Below, piece after piece: positions 1-7,694 of a DNA stretch of 32,323 nt. The stretch is from Campylobacterales bacterium (GTDB lineage: Bacteria > Campylobacterota > Campylobacteria > Campylobacterales > QNZT01). Where the stretch lies: positions 1-32,323 of the forward strand of contig JALWLB010000166.1 in NCBI GenBank assembly GCA_027081145.1. Reading direction: 5' to 3'. Positions within the stretch are counted from its first letter, which is position 1. Every line of letters starts with the position of its first letter. Position numbers and translations under genes: made by a program. The notes under the pieces were generated by a model, which was given only the letters and a program-made list of their open reading frames with translations, had not been told where the DNA came from and made no database searches.

Positions 1-659
1 ATTTTATATAAAATAAAGAAAAAATATAAAAAAATTGGAGGCGAAAATATAAGAGCATAAACACTCAAAGTATCTAAAAAATATCCTCTTGGTTTGCCTC
101 CAACTTGAAATCCATATAAATAGAGTGTTGCTAAAAATAAGATGGAATTAAGTATAGAGATATATCTATCTTTTGTACTTAATCCATAAACTATAAGCGA
201 TAGATAAAGAATAAAAAATGAATTATCTATAAAAAGAAATAGAGGTAACAATAGTAAATAAAGAGTTCGTTTTTTTTCTAAAAAAAGATATACAAACAAA
301 AGTGTACAAAATATAACAATAGATGAACTATTTACCAACAATGCTGCACTATTAACTCCGGGTAAAAGTGCAAAAATAGCTATACTAAGAAGCCGATCTT
401 GCTCTTTTTTTAGATAAAATTTGCCAATTTTATACAAAAGTATTAAACTTCCTACATGACTTAATACAAAAGGCAGACGAAGAGCATAATCATTTTGACC
501 AAATAGCTTTGTTGAAAATTGGATCAAAAAGTGTAAAAAACCCTTTTTCTCATAAAATATCAATGCCTCTTGATAACTAATAGAGATAGTTGATATACCA
601 TAAACTAAGAATGAAACACTTATGAAAATAATAAAAATTAAAAGAGCTCTCTCTCTCAT
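1..659 (-). CDS. GT-C (GT39/ArnT-like) membrane glycosyltransferase, partial at 3' end
   Basis: This frame is absent from the ORF track because it runs off the window edge. From an ATG at 659 it stays open for 219 codons down to base 3. The product is very hydrophobic with repeated membrane segments, starting with a helix at residues 4-22. A cytoplasm/periplasm loop carries YEKKGFLHFLIQFSTKLFG and YALRLPFVLSH, a layout like the N-terminal part of PMT/ArnT-type GT-C enzymes that use polyprenyl-phosphate sugars. Its ATG overlaps the trpG stop (ATGA), so the two genes are probably co-translated. The family assignment rests on topology and weak motif resemblance; the C-terminal half is outside the window, and the acceptor is unknown. 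Confidence 0.6.
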   Translation of the reverse strand, partial: MRERALLIFIIFISVSFLVYGISTISISYQEALIFYEKKGFLHFLIQFSTKLFGQNDYALRLPFVLSHVGSLILLYKIGKFYLKKEQDRLLSIAIFALLPGVNSAALLVNSSSIVIFCTLLFVYLFLEKKRTLYLLLLPLFLFIDNSFFILYLSLIVYGLSTKDRYISILNSILFLATLYLYGFQVGGKPRGYFLDTLSVYALIFSPPIFLYFFFILYK

Positions 660-1225
660 AATTTTAAAAAATTATCTAATATCTTATGTCCATACTCACT
701 CATGATAGATTCTGGATGAAATTGGACAGAAAAAATATCATATCCTTTGATCTCTAATGCCATAATCTCTTGATCATCATCACTAAATGCAGTAGGAGTG
801 ATAATATCTGGCAAAGATGATTTTTCAACTACAAGTGAGTGATATCTAGTAGAGATAAAACTAGATGGTATATCTTTAAATATAACGGATGAATTTGTTA
901 AGTTTATCTTAGAAGTTTTACCATGCATCATATTTTTTGCTCTAACTACTTTGGCACCAAAACTTTGAGCTATGGCTTGATGACCTAAACATATACCAAA
1001 AATTGGTAATTTATTTTTAAAGTGTTCAACAACATCTAAACTCACACCTGCTTCATTTGGAGTTGATGGACCAGGAGATATGATGATTTTTTGCGGATTT
1101 AAGCTTTGAATCTCTTTGATACTTAATTCATCATTTCTAATAACTTTTAAATTGGCACCCAACTCTTGGCAATATTGAACTACATTGTATGTAAAACTAT
1201 CATAATTATCTATCATTAATATCAT
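656..1225 (-). CDS. trpG: Anthranilate/aminodeoxychorismate synthase glutaminase subunit
   Basis: This is a class I glutamine amidotransferase of 189 residues, the normal size for TrpG/PabA. The N-terminus reads MILMIDNYDSFTYN, the nucleophile elbow is GICLGHQ (catalytic Cys near residue 79) and the His/Glu pair lies in FHPES near residue 170. It supplies ammonia to a chorismate-binding partner for tryptophan synthesis and perhaps also folate. No trpE or pabB is adjacent; the only candidate partner in the window is trpE about 25 kb away on the other strand. The gene lies 27 bases after wbaP and overlaps the next membrane gene by 4 bases. In-frame ATG codons at 1225 and 1216 are both possible; the first matches the usual family N-terminus. 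Whether it serves trp, pab or both cannot be told from sequence. Confidence 0.93.
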   Translation of the reverse strand: MILMIDNYDSFTYNVVQYCQELGANLKVIRNDELSIKEIQSLNPQKIIISPGPSTPNEAGVSLDVVEHFKNKLPIFGICLGHQAIAQSFGAKVVRAKNMMHGKTSKINLTNSSVIFKDIPSSFISTRYHSLVVEKSSLPDIITPTAFSDDDQEIMALEIKGYDIFSVQFHPESIMSEYGHKILDNFLKL

Positions 1226-1252
1226 AAATCGATTGTACTATTTGTTTGATTA

Positions 1253-2611
1253 TTAATAGCTTCCCTTTCTTGAAATCATTATAGCAATAGTTTTTACCAA
1301 AATAATAATATCAAGCTCCATCGACCAGTTTCTTACATACCAAACATCAAGTTGTACTCTCTCATCATATGCTAAATCATTTCTTCCACTAACTTGCCAA
1401 AGACCAGTCATACCTGGCTTTACTGCTTTAAAATAGTCTATAAATTCACCATACATTTGCATCTCTTCTTCTATGATTGGACGAGGACCAACTAAAGACA
1501 TCTTGCCCTGAAAAACATTTATAATTTGTGGAAGCTCATCGAGTGAAGTTCTTCTTAAAAATTTACCAATTGGTGTAACTCTTGGATCATCTTTTAATTT
1601 AAATTCACTCTCCCACTCTTTTTTTAAAGCTTCATCATTTGCAATTAAGTTTTCTAATACCTCATCAGCATCTATTCTCATAGTTCGAAATTTATAAATA
1701 CGAAAACTTTTACCATTTTGACCTACTCTTTTTTGTTTGAATATGGGATGACCTTTTGTTGAGATATATGTAATAATATATAGTACCAATAATAGTGGCA
1801 ACAAAATAATAGCCAATACTATTGACATAATCTTATCAAATATCTGTTTGATAATTTTCTCTGTTGTATTTAAAAGATTGTTTTTTATATAAATTGCCAA
1901 TCCTTTATGATTTATAGAGTTAAAAACTTCGGCATTAAAAAGTGGCATATTTGTAATTTTTGGTAAGACAAAAACTCTACTGGTATGGTGTTGGATATGA
2001 TTTACTATATGAAATGTAACATCTGTACTAAATTCACCCAAACTTACAACTGCTGCATGATAAGTTTTTGGATTTGAAAACTCATCAATGGATTTTTTTA
2101 TCTCTTTGATAGAGAGTCCATCTACAATAATCTTTTTATGCACATCAAATCCAAATGAGTTATCATGTACAAACCATTTATCAATCTCCTTTTCACCAAA
2201 TTTATCACATACAGCAAATATATCTTTTCTAAAGATTTTAAATTTCATAAAATATCTTTTTAAAAAATATGTCCATATAGGTATCAATAGATTAAGTATA
2301 AAAAATAAAAGAATAATCGATCTAGAATACTCTTCAGAAACTTTTGAAAAAAACAGAATCAAAGCTATAGCAATAAGTGCAAAAAGATTTGCTTTTTCTA
2401 TCTTGATAGCTTCATTTGACATAACCATACGATGAGTTATAAGTCTAAATAAAAAATAAAACATAAGATATATAACTATTTGCCATAAATATTTTTGAAA
2501 ATAGTGTGTTTGAGGATCTGGTATGTAATTATGAACAATCAAAATCGTAATAAAAAGATTTATCACCAATAAAAAGATAAAAATCGATAATTTTAGTATA
2601 TAATATTGCAC
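1253..2611 (-). CDS. wbaP: Undecaprenyl-phosphate hexose-1-phosphate transferase (WbaP type)
   Basis: A polyprenyl-phosphate hexose-1-phosphate transferase of 452 residues, which should start glycan assembly by moving a sugar phosphate from a nucleotide sugar to undecaprenyl phosphate at the inner membrane. The N-terminal half has four or five hydrophobic helices (roughly residues 5-27, 43-60, 75-92, 97-117) and a soluble Rossmann-like segment. Another membrane helix (about 260-285) precedes the catalytic domain, which carries KRVGQNGKSF, YKFRTMR, TSLDELPQ, SLVGPRP and PGMTGLWQVSGRN. The length and motifs fit WbaP better than the short PglC form. The start codon is GTG with AGGT upstream. It is the last gene of the glycan locus, after the orphan MNT gene. 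Which sugar it transfers (Gal, Glc, or another) is not readable. Confidence 0.9.
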   Translation of the reverse strand: MQYYILKLSIFIFLLVINLFITILIVHNYIPDPQTHYFQKYLWQIVIYLMFYFLFRLITHRMVMSNEAIKIEKANLFALIAIALILFFSKVSEEYSRSIILLFFILNLLIPIWTYFLKRYFMKFKIFRKDIFAVCDKFGEKEIDKWFVHDNSFGFDVHKKIIVDGLSIKEIKKSIDEFSNPKTYHAAVVSLGEFSTDVTFHIVNHIQHHTSRVFVLPKITNMPLFNAEVFNSINHKGLAIYIKNNLLNTTEKIIKQIFDKIMSIVLAIILLPLLLVLYIITYISTKGHPIFKQKRVGQNGKSFRIYKFRTMRIDADEVLENLIANDEALKKEWESEFKLKDDPRVTPIGKFLRRTSLDELPQIINVFQGKMSLVGPRPIIEEEMQMYGEFIDYFKAVKPGMTGLWQVSGRNDLAYDERVQLDVWYVRNWSMELDIIILVKTIAIMISRKGSY

Positions 2612-2701
2612 TTTTTACCTATAAAAATTTAAAATCTTTTTCTATTGTAACATATGTGTGCTTTTTTAAAAGATAAAGTTTGATTCACTATAGTTTTTAA
2701 T

Positions 2702-2773
2702 TTACTCTAGTTGTAAATCTTTTTTGATATATTCAATATATAGCTTTATATCATTTAGCTTATGTAGCAGCAT
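2702..2773 (-). pseudogene. Possible HEPN (HepT-like) toxin remnant, 23 codons
   Basis: A 23-codon frame starts at an ATG overlapping the end of the MNT gene, in the +1 frame. It encodes MLLHKLNDIKLYIEYIKK followed by DLQLE and a TAA. MNT genes are normally followed, often with an overlap, by a HEPN partner of about 110-140 residues that begins with a helix of this sort (K-L-x-x-I...I-E-x-I-K). After the stop the same frame continues with only a few residues before more stops and the wbaP start. I infer a decayed or truncated HEPN gene. The similarity is short and low in complexity, so chance is a real alternative. Confidence 0.3.
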
Positions 2774-3140
2774 CTATCATCTGTTTAAAATTAAAAAAAT
2801 CTATAATTTCATGCTGTTTTTGTACCTCAAAAACAGGACGATTTTCACTATCTTTTACTAAAATACCTTGATAGATAATATCTCTTAATAGCCGATAGTT
2901 TTTAGTATCATTTAAAATTATCAAGTCAATACTTTTATTTAGTGCAATCTCTAGCTTGTGATGCACATGCAATCCTACATCAAAATTATCAAAACCATCC
3001 TTGACATAGATAGCGATATCAATATCACTATGAGCAGATACAGCGTTTGAAGCAAAAGATCCAAATAGATAACCAAACTCAACCTCTTTTATAGTTGATA
3101 GTATAGATTTTATCTCTCTGATATAATCTGATGAATTCAT
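2760..3140 (-). CDS. Minimal nucleotidyltransferase (MNT, MntA-like)
   Basis: A small DNA polymerase-beta-fold nucleotidyltransferase of 126 residues. The complete GS-x10-D-x-D signature is visible (GSFASN...SDIDIAI, residues about 27-41), with a third acidic residue in KSIDLIILND, so the active site looks intact. Members of this family usually pair with a HEPN ribonuclease and act as antitoxins by AMPylating it (MntA/HepT). Here only a 23-codon stub follows, so the protein appears to be an orphan. A GAGGT ribosome site precedes the ATG. The gene stands between the glycosyltransferases and wbaP with gaps of about 100 and 150 bases, unlike the tightly packed sugar genes, which fits later insertion. 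A role in glycan synthesis is unlikely but not excluded. Confidence 0.82.
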   Translation of the reverse strand: MNSSDYIREIKSILSTIKEVEFGYLFGSFASNAVSAHSDIDIAIYVKDGFDNFDVGLHVHHKLEIALNKSIDLIILNDTKNYRLLRDIIYQGILVKDSENRPVFEVQKQHEIIDFFNFKQMIDAAT

Positions 3141-3241
3141 CTGTTTTACCTCAATTGTATATCATGTAAGTATATCGTAAAAATAATTTCTTTTGTCTGA
3201 TTAGAGTATCTAATACTATAGACTTTATAATGTTTTTGGTC

Positions 3242-4138
3242 TTATTTTTTGTGCCAATTTTTATGTAGTGATAAAGTTTTTCGTAATTTATATGGAATTT
3301 TTTTATAATTAAAACCCATTTTGTAAGCTATAAACTTTACAAAAGAGAAAATAAAAGATTTTGGAAGTAGGAGTCCATTTTTTTTACTAAGATACTTTAA
3401 CTCTTCTATCGCTTGTTTTATACCTGTGGATTCTGTATTTGCTTGATCTAAAATATATTGATTTGTCTTAAAAAAAACACCAATATCAAAATAGCGTTTG
3501 AAAATATCTCTTGAACTATAATTATGTGAGTGCCATACCTTTGCATCTGAACAATAAGCCACTTTTTTATCATCCATAATAGCACGATAAGCAAACTCCA
3601 TATCCTCATTCATAATAAGCCCCTCTTTAAAACCACCAACTTTTTTAAAATAATCAGCCCTATACATTGCACAACTATTTGAAGAGAAAAAAGTTTTTAT
3701 ACCTAACTCTTTGATAGAATCTTTTGACTTTATTATCGAAGTAGCAGGATAGTTTGTCTCTCTAGCAAATTTTTCTATCTCATTGGCATCTTTATAGGGT
3801 ATCTGTCTAGCGTAACTAACCACAACATTTTCATCATCAAACGGTTTGAAAAGATTTTCTACAAGTTTGTCATCGTATGGCAAAGCATCTTGTGTCATGA
3901 AGAGATAAAAATCCGCATCTTTTTGGAGAGCTAGGTTTCGAGTGGTGGCGTGGTTGAAATCGGAGCGTGGGATTTCATGAACCTCTACACCTGCAGTTTT
4001 AGCAATCTGTACGGTATTGTCCGTGGAGGAGGAGTCGATAATAAATATATTTACAATAGTTTGCTTTTTTAGGACATTTAACAAATTTTTGAATAATTTT
4101 GCTGCATTAAGAGTAGGAACAAAAACTAATATTTTCAA
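3242..4138 (-). CDS. GT2 family glycosyltransferase, rhamnosyltransferase-like
   Basis: A GT-A fold, family 2 glycosyltransferase of 298 residues. The nucleotide-binding start is VFVPTLNAA, IIDSSSTDNT follows, and FNHATTRN with FMTQDALP supplies the metal-binding acidic region. NSCAMYR, GGF and NEDMEFAYRA are acceptor-side and catalytic motifs. This combination resembles bacterial rhamnosyltransferases, and the locus makes dTDP-L-rhamnose, so rhamnose transfer to the growing lipid-linked chain in the cytoplasm is likely. The start codon is TTG at 4138, overlapping the TGA of the acyltransferase gene (TTGA); no better start is close to the conserved N-terminus. A gap of about 100 bases follows before the MNT gene. 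Linkage and acceptor are unknown. Confidence 0.85.
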   Translation of the reverse strand: MKILVFVPTLNAAKLFKNLLNVLKKQTIVNIFIIDSSSTDNTVQIAKTAGVEVHEIPRSDFNHATTRNLALQKDADFYLFMTQDALPYDDKLVENLFKPFDDENVVVSYARQIPYKDANEIEKFARETNYPATSIIKSKDSIKELGIKTFFSSNSCAMYRADYFKKVGGFKEGLIMNEDMEFAYRAIMDDKKVAYCSDAKVWHSHNYSSRDIFKRYFDIGVFFKTNQYILDQANTESTGIKQAIEELKYLSKKNGLLLPKSFIFSFVKFIAYKMGFNYKKIPYKLRKTLSLHKNWHKK

Positions 4139-4896
4139 CTATTATCTACTTTTTTTGGTTTTAAACACACCATCGGCTTTTTAACATAATACCAAGACAT
4201 AACTACAAATATCAAAAAAAAATATCTCTTGATGTTCCAGTGATACATCACTGCACCAGCCCAGAAAAATGTACCACCTATAAAAACTTGTCTTAAATCA
4301 GTGCCATAAACCACAACCATATTAGATGTTACTCTTGCCCAAATAATTGTCACCAATGCAAAAACAACAAATGTCAGCAAGACAACATATTTGATATGCT
4401 TTTTAGATTGTGCAAATACGGCAACCAAAATATACATAAAAAACTCTACAGGCAAAGACCATAGCGAATCATTTACAGCATTTGGTACAGGATTATGCTC
4501 AAAAACACCTGGTAAATAAAAAGATATATGTAAAAAAGTATTCTCAAAATATCTACTAAGTACAGAACTGGAAAAATATTCTTTCAAAGATAAAGTTGTA
4601 AAAATTGGACCTAATACAAAGATCGATAAAACAACCACCACAAACAGAACCGGAAAAATACGCAATGCTCTTTTAATAAAATATCTTTTAAACGAAGGAT
4701 CCAAATCCAAGCTCATAGAAATTAAATATCCACTTATAGAAAAAAATATAAAAAGTCCAAGTTCATGTGTCAATGCGGTATGCAATAATGCCTGTTGCCC
4801 AGACAATACAAAACTATGTCCATAAAAAACCAGAAAGGCAGCAAAAAGTCTTATAAAATTAAAATGATTCGCTTCATGTTTCGTTTGTATATACAT
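4135..4896 (-). CDS. Acyltransferase-3 (OafA-like) with probable internal deletion
   Basis: A membrane O-acyltransferase of the acyltransferase-3 family, which commonly O-acetylates surface glycans. The N-terminus has the family features: NFIRLFAAFLVFYGH with the conserved Arg and His near residues 15-26, FFSISGYLIS, KRALRIFPVL, and SLWSLPVEFFMY. At 253 residues it is about 100 shorter than usual. The C-terminus SWYYVKKP followed by basic residues is like the normal end of the family (S-W-x-x-x-E-K-P), but it comes straight after the segment around residue 225 that should lead into the last several helices. I infer an in-frame internal deletion around residues 220-233 (bases about 4198-4240), at a run of nine A bases. 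Activity is doubtful. It overlaps the downstream glycosyltransferase by 4 bases. Confidence 0.75.
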   Translation of the reverse strand: MYIQTKHEANHFNFIRLFAAFLVFYGHSFVLSGQQALLHTALTHELGLFIFFSISGYLISMSLDLDPSFKRYFIKRALRIFPVLFVVVVLSIFVLGPIFTTLSLKEYFSSSVLSRYFENTFLHISFYLPGVFEHNPVPNAVNDSLWSLPVEFFMYILVAVFAQSKKHIKYVVLLTFVVFALVTIIWARVTSNMVVVYGTDLRQVFIGGTFFWAGAVMYHWNIKRYFFLIFVVMSWYYVKKPMVCLKPKKVDNS

Positions 4897-4898
4897 AC

Positions 4899-6716
4899 CT
4901 ATTTCATACCTCGATGTCTAAGCTTATGATACACTTTTTTAAAAAAATTATAGAAGCGGTACAATACAGGTACTTTTGCAATAACATTCTTCATTCCTTC
5001 TCTTGAAACTGTCATTACATTAATCGACTGACTCAATTCTCGATAATACTCTACAACATCAGCAGGTGTCATTTCAACTTTCAAAATTCTTTGCTTTTCA
5101 ACTGCTTTTTTATAGTAAGAATCAAGTTCTTCCTGTCTTTTTTTCGTATGTTCTTCATAAAAAGGCACACGATAAAGTGATGTTGTTTTGTCTATATATT
5201 TAAAGTCATTTTTCAATGAATACCTTGTCCATAAATTCCAGTCTTCCAAATTATCCAGTGATTCATCAAAACCACCATATTTATCATATAACTCTTTTTT
5301 AAACAAAATAGATTGTATCGGTATATAATTGTTATACCACATCAAACATCGGGAAAACGGCTGCCTGTAAATTACATCATGACTCATCTCTTCATAAACC
5401 AAAGGATTTTTTGACAGTACTTTCGTTGCAACCTGAAAAGCAGAAGCATAACAAGCACTAATATTCTGGTCACTTTCTAATTCTGAAACCAACACTTCTA
5501 AATGATCTGCGAAAAAAAGATCATCATCATCTAAAAAAACGATATATTTCCCTGTTGCATTCTCCAAACCTACATTGCCACCTCTACATCTACCTGCTTT
5601 TGGCATTGCAACATATCGGATTCTATCGATATTGTCACTTTGTACTTCTTCTACATATTTTCTAGCATCCTCTGTTCCATCTTCAACAACAATCAACTCA
5701 ATATGGGGATAAGTTTGATTTTTGATACTTTCAATCGCCTCTTTCAGATAACCGAATCTTTGGCAGCACGTTCTTACGATAACCGATACAAGAGGAAAAT
5801 TTTCCAACTTTGTCTGTGGATATTTATAAAAAGCACCATCTCGTATAAACTCATAATCCCAAAGAAGAAATTTATAGTGTATATCCTTTCGTTTCTTTCT
5901 AGTAGATAAAAAATATGGAGCTTTTTTAATAATATCCAGCATATTTTTAAAAAGTTTCCAATGTTGCGATTTGAACTGTTTTGGAATGAAAAAAAGCCCA
6001 CAATAAAGCAAAATACCTTTTCCTATAGCCCTGATACCACCATAACGCATACGTAATAGTACATTAGAAGAAGTACTACCTAAAAATTGTAACTCTTTCA
6101 CTTGATTTGCTACTTCATATGTAAAGTGCCAACATACCGCTTTGGGATAGTATTTTAATTTATAACCATTATCTCGCAAACGGTAAGATATTTCCACATC
6201 TTCACCATACATAAAAATCTTCTCTTCATATCCACCGATTTTGTCCAAAGCTGATTTACGAAATAAAATACATGCACTACTGGACCAATTTGTTTCCATC
6301 GTAACAGGATTATAGTACTTTGGATGTTCATAAGGCTTTTGTCTAAATTCCCATGATGCAATTTCTGGTTGATCTTCAGATGCATACGAAACTATTTTTT
6401 CCAAGCTATCTTCTTCGAACTCAAGATCGACATTTGTGACCAATATGAATTCTGATTTTGCTTTTTTTATATTGTTATTATGTCCTGCTCCAAAACCGAG
6501 ATTCTTTGATTTGGAAAGGACAAAAGATGCATATTTACCTGATTTTTTTTCTCTAATTTCCTCAAGTTTTTGGTATGTATTATCTGCAGAACTGTTATCA
6601 GTAATATAAATATTAATCAATGATAATGGATACTTTTGTTTCTCTAAAGATTGAAAAAAATTTTCAATCCATTTTTGAGAGTTATAAGTAACGATTGAAA
6701 TATCTATTGGTTTCAT
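4899..6716 (-). CDS. Two-domain (tandem GT2) glycosyltransferase
   Basis: A 605-residue protein with two GT2 domains in tandem. Domain 1 (about 1-235) has DISIVTYNSQKWI, ITDNSSADNT, NLGFGAGHNN, VTNVDLEF and MYGEDVEISYRLRDNGYK, a WbbL/rhamnosyltransferase-like set. Domain 2 (about 308-565) has LVSVIVRTCCQR, VEDGTEDAR, the acidic motif FLDDDD, GGFDES and EDWNLWTRY. The linker (about 235-305) has aromatic and basic segments that may touch the membrane. Tandem GT2 proteins often add two different sugars or linkages of a repeat unit or act as polymerases. With the single GT2 nearby, this could be enough to build a simple rhamnose-containing polymer. The next gene starts 2 bases downstream, and the kinase gene ends 3 bases upstream. 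Specificity is not known. Confidence 0.85.
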   Translation of the reverse strand: MKPIDISIVTYNSQKWIENFFQSLEKQKYPLSLINIYITDNSSADNTYQKLEEIREKKSGKYASFVLSKSKNLGFGAGHNNNIKKAKSEFILVTNVDLEFEEDSLEKIVSYASEDQPEIASWEFRQKPYEHPKYYNPVTMETNWSSSACILFRKSALDKIGGYEEKIFMYGEDVEISYRLRDNGYKLKYYPKAVCWHFTYEVANQVKELQFLGSTSSNVLLRMRYGGIRAIGKGILLYCGLFFIPKQFKSQHWKLFKNMLDIIKKAPYFLSTRKKRKDIHYKFLLWDYEFIRDGAFYKYPQTKLENFPLVSVIVRTCCQRFGYLKEAIESIKNQTYPHIELIVVEDGTEDARKYVEEVQSDNIDRIRYVAMPKAGRCRGGNVGLENATGKYIVFLDDDDLFFADHLEVLVSELESDQNISACYASAFQVATKVLSKNPLVYEEMSHDVIYRQPFSRCLMWYNNYIPIQSILFKKELYDKYGGFDESLDNLEDWNLWTRYSLKNDFKYIDKTTSLYRVPFYEEHTKKRQEELDSYYKKAVEKQRILKVEMTPADVVEYYRELSQSINVMTVSREGMKNVIAKVPVLYRFYNFFKKVYHKLRHRGMK

Positions 6717-6719
6717 AAA

Positions 6720-7694
6720 TTAATACTTTTTTTTAAAATGAAATATGTTTTTTATTCTATTTTTTATTCGCATTGATTCCGCTAAATAAGATAACTTCCT
6801 ATTCTCTGCAATAAGATTTTGAATTTCACATTCCTTATGACACAACTGTTGATCCTGTTCAAGAAGTTGCTGCACTTTTATCTGAATATAATTTTCTTGT
6901 TCTTGAATTTTCTGTTCTTTTATCTGAATATAATCTTCTTGTTCTTGAATTTTCTGTTCTAGCTTTTTTATTTTTTCATTTATTGAAAATCTCTTTTTAT
7001 TATAGTTGTTTTGGTATTTAAAAAAAGATTTTTTATATACATATTGTTCAATAAAATAATATTCCATCTCATAATAGAGTTCACTTGAAATACTATATTT
7101 TTTTACTACCAAATCCTTATTTATTAAGGAACGATATAAGCAAAAAGATACTGGTAAACTACACCCAAAAACCCACTCATAATCAATAATATAGATTTGA
7201 TTATTTTTATAAATGATATTAGAAAAAATTAGATCAATATTTGATATTTCTTTAAAACAAATTTCACCATCCAATATAGAGTAATCAAAGTCTCCAAAAA
7301 TCTTTTTAAACTCTTGTGTAATATTTTTAGAATTAAATTTTGTTGTTTTAAAACTATCAATTAACAAAGCTCTATACTCATTAATAAACATTTTGATTTT
7401 TTCTTCACAATTACCAAATTTTTCTAAACGCTTAGCAAAGCTTTCGCCCTCAATAAACTCAAAAGTTAAACTATCTTCACTTTCATCTACAATCTTAGCT
7501 AACTTTATTTTTGGATTTGTGATGGAAGCAGTTAATTTATGATAATTATCTTTCATCTTTTTAAGATGTGGGATAGCTTCATTACAAAGAGCTTGTTTTT
7601 TTACATATTTTTGTCCGTTTTCTTCAAAAATAACAGTTTGTAATTGAAACTTTTTATCTCTTTCACTTCCGTTTTTTACATATAAAATATTCAT
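6720..7694 (-). CDS. Kinase-like protein with coiled coil and basic tail (WbdD kinase/ruler-like)
   Basis: A 324-residue protein in three parts. Residues 1-230 look like a small protein-kinase/APH-type fold: YVKKQA may hold the beta-3 lysine, NIDLIFSN (152-159) resembles the catalytic-loop metal ligand, and IYIIDYEWVF (168-177) resembles the DFG-equivalent. Residues 236-302 are a predicted coiled coil rich in Glu, Gln and Lys, with two near-identical 14-residue units (EQKIQEQEDYIQIK, and the same with N for D). The last 17 residues (MRIKNRIKNIFHFKKKY) are basic and amphipathic and could bind the membrane. This order matches the kinase, coiled coil and membrane helix of WbdD, the O9a chain-terminating enzyme, with its methyltransferase part encoded in the preceding gene. 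It overlaps that gene by ATGA. Kinase activity is inferred; the canonical HxD motif is not seen. Confidence 0.68.
   Translation of the reverse strand: MNILYVKNGSERDKKFQLQTVIFEENGQKYVKKQALCNEAIPHLKKMKDNYHKLTASITNPKIKLAKIVDESEDSLTFEFIEGESFAKRLEKFGNCEEKIKMFINEYRALLIDSFKTTKFNSKNITQEFKKIFGDFDYSILDGEICFKEISNIDLIFSNIIYKNNQIYIIDYEWVFGCSLPVSFCLYRSLINKDLVVKKYSISSELYYEMEYYFIEQYVYKKSFFKYQNNYNKKRFSINEKIKKLEQKIQEQEDYIQIKEQKIQEQENYIQIKVQQLLEQDQQLCHKECEIQNLIAENRKLSYLAESMRIKNRIKNIFHFKKKY
6876..6959 (-). repeat. 42-bp tandem duplication in the coiled-coil coding region
   Basis: Two adjacent 42-base units (6876-6917 and 6918-6959) differ at one base (a t/c change giving N versus D). Each encodes 14 residues, exactly two heptads, so duplication keeps both the reading frame and the coiled-coil register. 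The flanking coding sequence contains only diverged, similar Gln/Glu-rich stretches. Confidence 0.93.

Noticed and set aside
2088-2435. 115-residue plus-strand ORF inside wbaP
   Set aside because: Antisense shadow of wbaP, no motif or ribosome site.
3192-3225. Terminator-like ATTAGAGTATCTAAT hairpin before the MNT gene
   Set aside because: Only a six-base AT-rich stem with a 3-base loop; too weak to call.
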